Positions 13,987 through 18,905 of a stretch of 18,905 nucleotides of DNA are shown one piece after another (position 1 is the stretch's first letter; each line of letters begins with the position of its first letter). The translations under genes were made by a program, and so were the position numbers. The notes beneath the pieces are model-generated. The model searched no databases. It was not told where the DNA came from and was given only the letters and a program-made list of their open reading frames with translations. The stretch covers positions 1 to 18,905 of the forward strand of contig JAEZLF010000238.1 of the NCBI GenBank assembly GCA_023435925.1, in the 5' to 3' direction. The DNA comes from Bacillota bacterium (GTDB lineage Bacteria; Bacillota; Clostridia; Acetivibrionales; DTU013).

Positions 13987-15477
13987 TCACACAACTGCCG
14001 CAGCATACCTCATAAATTTCTCCTCAGTAGCCTCTCCACGCAGCAATTGACCGGTAATACGTCCCTCATGCATAACGAGAATCCGGTCGCTTAGTGACAG
14101 TAACTCCGGCAATTCAGAGGAAACAACAATAATTCCTATGCCTTCTTTGGCTATATCACGTAGAATCGCATAAACTTCTGTTTTAGCCCCCACATCAATT
14201 CCCCTTGTCGGTTCATCGCAAAGAAGAATTTTAGGCGAATTACTGATCCAGCGTGAAATAATTACTTTTTGCTGGTTTCCGCCTGAAAGCGTTAAAATCG
14301 GCAGGTTGACATTACTGGCCTTTATCTTGTACTTTTGAACCATTTCTGACATTTTCTCATTAGCTAGTCTGTTATCTATGAGAACGCCTTTAATCAAATC
14401 TTTTATAATAACCATTTGAGCATTTTGTTTGATTGTCATTTCTTCAATTAATGCATCATCTCTTCTGTTTTCAGGGATCAGACCTATACCGTGCCGTATT
14501 GCGTCAGCAGGAGAGTTAATAGACACCTTATCACCACCGATTAGGATCTCCCCTGAATCAGGTCTGTTGAATCCGAATAACGACATCAATACTTCGGAAC
14601 GTCCAGCACCGACAAAGCCGCCCAAGCCTAGGATTTCTCCCTTTTTCAACTCAAAACTGATATTTTCGAATTCACCTTTTCTGGTAAGCTGCTTCACCTG
14701 CATCAGCACTTCATCAGTAGCGTAACTAGTTACGGCTTCATTGGTGGAAATATCTCTGCCGACCATCAAACTTACCAACTCATCAATGGATACATCAGAA
14801 ACCTTTACAGTTGTAATAAACTCACCATCACGGAGAACTGTAATGGTATCTCCTATTTCCATTATTTCTTCCAACCTGTGACTGATATAAATTATTGTAG
14901 TTTGATTTTCTGTCTTCAGTTTCTTAATAATTTCAAAAACAACATTCCTTTGATCATTGGTTAGTGCCGCTGTCGGCTCATCGAGTATAAGAATTTCGGG
15001 CTCAAAATAAACTGCTTTTGCTATCTGAATAATGGACTGCTCTGCAATGCTGAGGTTTCCAACCAGCTCGGACGGTTCACGATTCAGTTTAAATTTCCTT
15101 AAAAGGGCGGCAGTTTCCTCTTCCATGAATTTCTCATTAAGAAAAATACCCTTGATACTTTTGGAAGAACCCATGAAAACGTTATGGGCAATGCTCATAT
15201 TCAAGCATAAAGGAACTTCCTGGTGCACTACAGAGAATCCATACTTCTCGGATTGTGAAATGCTATTTATTTTTACTTCTTCACCGTTAATCCGGATAAT
15301 GCCGTTTGTCGGTTGAATAACACCTGCGCACAAATTCATCAATGTGGATTTTCCAGCACCGTTCTCACCACACAGACAATGAACCTCTCCCTTTTTAATT
15401 TTAAAACAGACGTTAGATAACGCAGTTGTTCCACCGAATTTTTTCGTAATATTTTCAAAGCAAATTATGGGATCCAA
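13987..15477 (-). CDS. rbsA: Sugar ABC importer ATPase with two ABC domains (RbsA/MglA type)
   Basis: 496 residues with two fused ABC domains, the usual layout of the CUT2 carbohydrate family. Domain 1 has Walker A GENGAGKST (37-45), a weakened signature LSIAEQ (142-147), Walker B ILILDEP (162-168) and the H-loop ISHRLEE. Domain 2 has a degenerate Walker A GFVGAGRSE (287-295, Lys replaced by Arg293) but a good LSGGNQQK (397-404) and ILLCDEP (417-423). This asymmetry is normal for RbsA/MglA and indicates one main hydrolysis site. The start is TTG, eight bases after a perfect AGGAGG; the ATG that abuts the AGGAGG is out of frame. The ATPase would drive uptake through the permease encoded 19 bp upstream. 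Ribose is the best guess because of RbsD, but other pentoses or sugar-like solutes are possible. Confidence 0.92.
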   Translation of the reverse strand: MDPIICFENITKKFGGTTALSNVCFKIKKGEVHCLCGENGAGKSTLMNLCAGVIQPTNGIIRINGEEVKINSISQSEKYGFSVVHQEVPLCLNMSIAHNVFMGSSKSIKGIFLNEKFMEEETAALLRKFKLNREPSELVGNLSIAEQSIIQIAKAVYFEPEILILDEPTAALTNDQRNVVFEIIKKLKTENQTTIIYISHRLEEIMEIGDTITVLRDGEFITTVKVSDVSIDELVSLMVGRDISTNEAVTSYATDEVLMQVKQLTRKGEFENISFELKKGEILGLGGFVGAGRSEVLMSLFGFNRPDSGEILIGGDKVSINSPADAIRHGIGLIPENRRDDALIEEMTIKQNAQMVIIKDLIKGVLIDNRLANEKMSEMVQKYKIKASNVNLPILTLSGGNQQKVIISRWISNSPKILLCDEPTRGIDVGAKTEVYAILRDIAKEGIGIIVVSSELPELLSLSDRILVMHEGRITGQLLRGEATEEKFMRYAAAVV

Positions 15478-15496
15478 TATCCATACCTCCTTGCAG

Positions 15497-16477
15497 TTAT
15501 CTCACGCTGTTTTTAGATGTAATCCACGTATCCATTAACACTGCGGCAATTATGATAATACCAATGAATCCGGATTGCCAGAATGCAGGAACGCTCAGAA
15601 GCACCATTCCGTTTTTAACAACAGCCATAATCGCCGCACCCAAAAATGTTCCAAAGATCGTGCCTCTACCACCGCTCATACTGGTTCCGCCTAAAATAAC
15701 TGCCGCTATAACATCCATTTCACGGCCTGATCCAGCTGTTGTAGGAACTGATTTTAGATAGGCAATACTGATCATCCCGGCAAAAGCTGCCAGAATACCC
15801 ATGATGACAAAACTGGTAATTTTCATGCGATCCGTATTGATACCAGCTAATCTAGCCGCCCTCTTGTTGCCGCCAGTTGCATACATATCAAAACCCATTT
15901 TCGTTTTTTTCATGACAATATAGGTGATGATAAAAAGAACCAGCATTATAATGATCTGAATAGGTATCGGACCAACATTTCCCCCGATGCCGAAAACCCA
16001 GCTGGCCAGGGAATCACTTGAAAACGCACCTATACTTCTGCCGCCGGATACCGCATATGCAACGCTCCTGAAAATCTGCATAGTACCCAGCGTCACAATA
16101 AAGGCCGGCATTTTTGCTTTTGTTGATAGGAAACCGTTAATGAATCCGATAGCGGCACCTGCACAAATCGCGACAACAAAAGCTAGTGACGGAGATATAC
16201 CGTCTTTAATCATCAGTGCTGCTACCATTGCTGAAGCCCCATATATGGAGCCGATTGACAAGTCAATTTCAGCACAGACAATAACCATGGTCATTCCAAT
16301 AGCCATTATTCCGATTTCGGTCATTTGCCTAATGATATTGATTAGATTTTGAGCTTTTAGAAAAGATGGTGTTGCAATGGACAGTACTGCCATAATCCCA
16401 ATCAAAACCATCAATACTCCGAACTCTCTGAACGATTTATTTTCTTTTCTCCATTTCAGTGCCAATTGTTTTTCCAT
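15497..16477 (-). CDS. rbsC: Sugar ABC importer permease (RbsC type)
   Basis: 326 residues from the chosen start, with about eight to ten membrane helices. Family motifs are clear: EIDLSIGSIYG (the CUT2 permease signature), GFINGFLSTK, PAFIVTLGTM and GGTSMSGGRGTIFGTFLGA near the C-terminus. It would form the homodimeric membrane channel of the importer. An upstream in-frame ATG at 16489 contains the Shine-Dalgarno bases itself (ATGGAG), whereas ATG 16477 has GGAG six bases ahead, so the latter is chosen. It lies 134 bp after the binding-protein gene, separated by a stem-loop, and 19 bp before the ATPase gene. Confidence 0.92.
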   Translation of the reverse strand: MEKQLALKWRKENKSFREFGVLMVLIGIMAVLSIATPSFLKAQNLINIIRQMTEIGIMAIGMTMVIVCAEIDLSIGSIYGASAMVAALMIKDGISPSLAFVVAICAGAAIGFINGFLSTKAKMPAFIVTLGTMQIFRSVAYAVSGGRSIGAFSSDSLASWVFGIGGNVGPIPIQIIIMLVLFIITYIVMKKTKMGFDMYATGGNKRAARLAGINTDRMKITSFVIMGILAAFAGMISIAYLKSVPTTAGSGREMDVIAAVILGGTSMSGGRGTIFGTFLGAAIMAVVKNGMVLLSVPAFWQSGFIGIIIIAAVLMDTWITSKNSVR

Positions 16478-16537
16478 AGCAATCTCCATATATATGAAAT
16501 TTGATTCAACTTGTTACAGTTTGTTACACCCATAAGA

Positions 16538-16581
16538 AAGGGACTGCCACTCTAATGTATTTTTTATTATGACAGTCCCTT
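16538..16581 (-). terminator. Stem-loop between binding-protein and permease genes (attenuating or mRNA-stabilising)
   Basis: Minus strand AAGGGACTG and CAGTCCCTT are perfect 9-base arms around a loop of 26 bases, followed by TTTCTT rather than a pure T run. It is best read as a partial terminator or 3' protective hairpin that raises binding-protein expression relative to the membrane subunits. A short repeated TTGTTACA (plus strand, about 16511-16528) lies beside it. Confidence 0.6.
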
Positions 16582-16611
16582 GAAGTTCTTGTGGATCAAC
16601 CGGTTAATATA

Positions 16612-17616
16612 TTATTCGGGCTTAACATTGCTTATATTATCTTTGTTTACTAAAAATGCTCCGGTATTCATATTCAATAGGTCATAATCATATTGTGACT
16701 TTGTAAATAACTGAATCACAGGATAATATCCCTGCAGGAATGGGTTCTGACCAATAGTCAACTGCATGGCGTTATTGGATATATGCTGCAATGTTCCTTC
16801 TGTTAAGTCAAACCCGGCGCCATATACTTTACCGTTCAACTTGTTTGATTCAATGAATGTTCCGATTGCCTCACTAAAAACATCGACACCTAAAAATGCT
16901 GTTACATCAGGATGCGCCAGATATGCATTTTCAATAACACCAACAGCTGTGGTCAAGTCTGTCGTGATGTCCACCAAATCAATAAATTCAACATCAGGGA
17001 ATTCTTTAGCAGCTCTCTTTATACCTTGTTCACGCGCTATCAATGCACTGTCCGCCGGCGCACAGGAAGCGATGATATATTTGCCCTTGCCCCCCATTAC
17101 TTCACCGAACATATACTTACCCAACATGTAACCGGAATCCTCAAGATCCTGACCTACAAATACCGTACCATCATCCTTGCCGGAATTTTGATTCAAGCTG
17201 ATAACAGGAATCCCTGCATCATTAGCCTTTTTAATTACATCTGCAAATCCGTCGGGATCCCATACAACTGTCGCTATTCCGTCATATCCGGAAGAAATAC
17301 ATGTTTCAATCATGCTGATCTGTTCAGCCAGATTATTTGCAGTATTGGGCGCCATTACATCAACCTTGATGCCCAATGATTTTCCAGCCTCTTCCGCACC
17401 TTGCTGAATCTTTGCATAAAATGAGCTGTTTAGTGCATGTAATACAACTGCATACTTCAAATTGCTTGTATTGCTGTTTGCTGTGCTTGTACCTGTTGAT
17501 TCTGTAGATGTTCCTGAGCCTTCACTACCAGTGGCTGGTGTGGACGATGAACATCCGGCAAACAGACCCAATGCCATAACCATACATAGTACAATTGAAA
17601 TAACCCTCTTCTTCAT
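16612..17616 (-). CDS. Lipoprotein sugar-binding protein of the ABC importer (RbsB-like)
   Basis: 334 residues from the chosen ATG. It has a lipoprotein signal peptide: MKKR, a hydrophobic stretch, and lipobox LFAGC with lipidated Cys22, followed by a Ser/Thr/Gly-rich linker (about 23-50). The mature part has the two-lobe periplasmic-binding-protein type I fold of the RbsB group (YAVVLHALNSSFYAKIQQGA, GYDGIATVVWDPDGF, ITTDLTTAVGVIENAYLAHP, GAGFDLTEGTLQHI). It would be anchored outside the membrane and deliver sugar to the permease. The frame extends twelve codons further upstream into the preceding gene, but ATG 17616 has GGAGGG nine bases ahead and gives a proper signal peptide. It follows the URO-D-like gene by 28 bp. 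The ligand is not readable; it diverges enough from RbsB that I leave the symbol empty. Confidence 0.92.
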   Translation of the reverse strand: MKKRVISIVLCMVMALGLFAGCSSSTPATGSEGSGTSTESTGTSTANSNTSNLKYAVVLHALNSSFYAKIQQGAEEAGKSLGIKVDVMAPNTANNLAEQISMIETCISSGYDGIATVVWDPDGFADVIKKANDAGIPVISLNQNSGKDDGTVFVGQDLEDSGYMLGKYMFGEVMGGKGKYIIASCAPADSALIAREQGIKRAAKEFPDVEFIDLVDITTDLTTAVGVIENAYLAHPDVTAFLGVDVFSEAIGTFIESNKLNGKVYGAGFDLTEGTLQHISNNAMQLTIGQNPFLQGYYPVIQLFTKSQYDYDLLNMNTGAFLVNKDNISNVKPE

Positions 17617-17644
17617 AAATCTTTCCCTCCAGTTTTTTTGTTTT

Positions 17645-18886
17645 TTAAGCATATTCTCTTACTGTCTCAAACATTGCAACGATGTTTTCCGGTGGAACAT
17701 TTGAAACAATATTGTGAACTTGTTGGAATATAAACCCACCATCACGAAACATTACATCAAGATTCCTGCGTACATGATCTTTAACCTGCTGAGGTGTTCC
17801 GTTAGGCAAAACGTCGCGTGTATCACAACCGCCGCCCCAGAATGTAATGTCTTTTCCAAAGGTTTTCTTAAGTGTTTCCACATCCATGCCCTTGCAGCTG
17901 GTCTGAACCGGATTAATCGCATCCATCCCGGCATCAATAATATCCTCCAGCAGCGGTGCTATTCCCCCGCAGCAGTGCAGACAAAGTTTAATATCAGGAT
18001 TAAGTTTTTTGGCATAGCCCCACATTTCCTTGTGAATTGGTTTAAAAAGCTCTCTGTACATTGCAGGAGAAATCTGTGGACCGGTCTGCATGCCCATATC
18101 ATCGCCGCCAAAACCCATAACATCAATATTTTTTCCGTTTGATTCTATAAAGTTTTTGATTCCTTCCATATAAATTTCCAGAATTTTATCAAGATATTTC
18201 TTTATTTTCTCAGGATTTAAAGACATTTCTATCATAAAATTATCCTGGCGGTATAAGAATCCGCCCATTTCAAATATGCTTCCCCCAAAAGGCGCATATA
18301 TAGCTCTCTCTGTTGACTGGCGAAGCTTAGAGATATACTCTTTCCTTTTAGCCATGTCTTCCTTTCCATACCCCAATGGTGCCGGTGGTCCCGCGAATAC
18401 ATTCCACATAACCCCCTGCAAATCTTCCTCCAGATTAGAAAAATCATCTGAATCAGAATTTTCAAGTGGGTAATGGGTCTGCTCACAGTATAGAACACCC
18501 TTTTTCCAAATGGCCAGAGGCATACCCTTACTGTTGTACAAAATTGAATTGCCGCCCTCTTTTCTTATGTCTATATACGCTGGGATCTTGATGGGTGTAC
18601 CATCTTGAAGCTCCCATTCCTTCCAATACTCCTCATCATAAATATAATCGCTACCGAAATTTACTACATCAATACCAAACATATCCAGAACATCCTTCTC
18701 TGGAAAGACCAATTGCTGGATAATATCGCAGACGTAAAGCTCACTTTTCTTCAAACCAAGATATTCGCGCAGGTTACGATATGCCTGTATGGAAAAATTA
18801 CTCGACATATGTCCGCCACAATCGATTGGCACACGGTCTGGTTGCTGATGGTTCAGCGCTGCTCTCACTCTCTCTCTTGAATTCAT
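17645..18886 (-). CDS. Uroporphyrinogen decarboxylase-family protein (URO-D-like, methyltransferase group)
   Basis: 413 residues with the URO-D TIM-barrel pattern: RERVRAALNHQQPDRVPID at the N-terminus, GDDMGMQTGPQISPAMYREL (261-280), LHCCGG (303-308), GGGCDTRDVLPNGTPQQV (351-368) and GGFIFQQVHNIVSNVPPENI (383-402). It is unlikely to make haem; this longer group is usually linked to corrinoid or other methyl-transfer proteins such as MtaA/CmuA. His304 and Cys306 resemble their zinc-binding His-x-Cys. The third ligand is not obvious; His391 occupies the usual C-terminal position. It is the first gene visible of the sugar-importer operon, with AAAGGAG five bases before the ATG; the promoter is beyond the right edge. 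Its position suggests it acts on the imported compound, but the reaction is unknown. Confidence 0.85.
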   Translation of the reverse strand: MNSRERVRAALNHQQPDRVPIDCGGHMSSNFSIQAYRNLREYLGLKKSELYVCDIIQQLVFPEKDVLDMFGIDVVNFGSDYIYDEEYWKEWELQDGTPIKIPAYIDIRKEGGNSILYNSKGMPLAIWKKGVLYCEQTHYPLENSDSDDFSNLEEDLQGVMWNVFAGPPAPLGYGKEDMAKRKEYISKLRQSTERAIYAPFGGSIFEMGGFLYRQDNFMIEMSLNPEKIKKYLDKILEIYMEGIKNFIESNGKNIDVMGFGGDDMGMQTGPQISPAMYRELFKPIHKEMWGYAKKLNPDIKLCLHCCGGIAPLLEDIIDAGMDAINPVQTSCKGMDVETLKKTFGKDITFWGGGCDTRDVLPNGTPQQVKDHVRRNLDVMFRDGGFIFQQVHNIVSNVPPENIVAMFETVREYA

Positions 18887-18905
18887 AGAAACTCCTTTCG
18901 TAATA

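Noticed and set aside
1..18905. CRISPR arrays, tRNA/rRNA genes, insertion sequences, phage or toxin-antitoxin genes
   Set aside because: Looked for repeats, cloverleaf-like sequences and transposase motifs; none were seen.

Overview
The window looks like a chromosomal segment of an anaerobic, low-to-moderate GC Firmicute, most likely a Clostridia/Lachnospiraceae-type bacterium. This is inferred from protein styles (clostridial GH3 glucosidase, TetM-like GTPase fused to a YacP/NYN domain, MarR-ABC-ABC cassette, six-helix chemoreceptor, RbsA/RbsC-type sugar importer with a URO-D-like protein), from strong AGGAGG-type ribosome binding sites, and from sigma-A-like promoters. Apart from the left-edge gene and one gene relic, everything is read from the minus strand.

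Layout, left to right. (1) 1-1493 (+): 3' part of a family 3 beta-glucosidase cut by the window edge. (2) 1598-5753 (-): a MarR regulator and two half-ABC exporters with 4-bp stop/start overlaps. They lie behind one clear promoter, whose -10 touches a 19-bp palindromic operator, with a second copy of the operator core exactly 30 bp downstream. The two ABC subunits are complementary: one carries degenerate catalytic residues, the other canonical ones. (3) 6036-8573 (-): a three-gene operon of a duplicated DUF1538 membrane protein, a tandem double PII-like protein and a single PII-like protein, closed by an intrinsic terminator. A candidate promoter lies inside an inverted repeat. (4) About 8772-8986 (+): a broken AraC-type regulator. 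(5) 9012-10490 (-): a membrane chemoreceptor with its own promoter. (6) 10661-13330 (-): an EF-G/TetM-like GTPase fused to a C-terminal NYN (YacP/Rae1-like) nuclease domain. (7) 13490-18886 (-): a sugar-uptake operon in the order URO-D-like protein, lipoprotein binding protein, stem-loop, permease, double ATPase, RbsD mutarotase, ended by a terminator.

The two most interesting items are the DUF1538 + three PII-like-domain operon, which reads as a membrane transporter with dedicated PII-type sensors, and the GTPase-NYN fusion. The fusion could bring an mRNA-cutting domain to the ribosomal A site. It lacks the domain IV loop that makes TetM a tetracycline protection protein, so it should not be read as a resistance gene. 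All family assignments are from motif reading alone; no searches were run.
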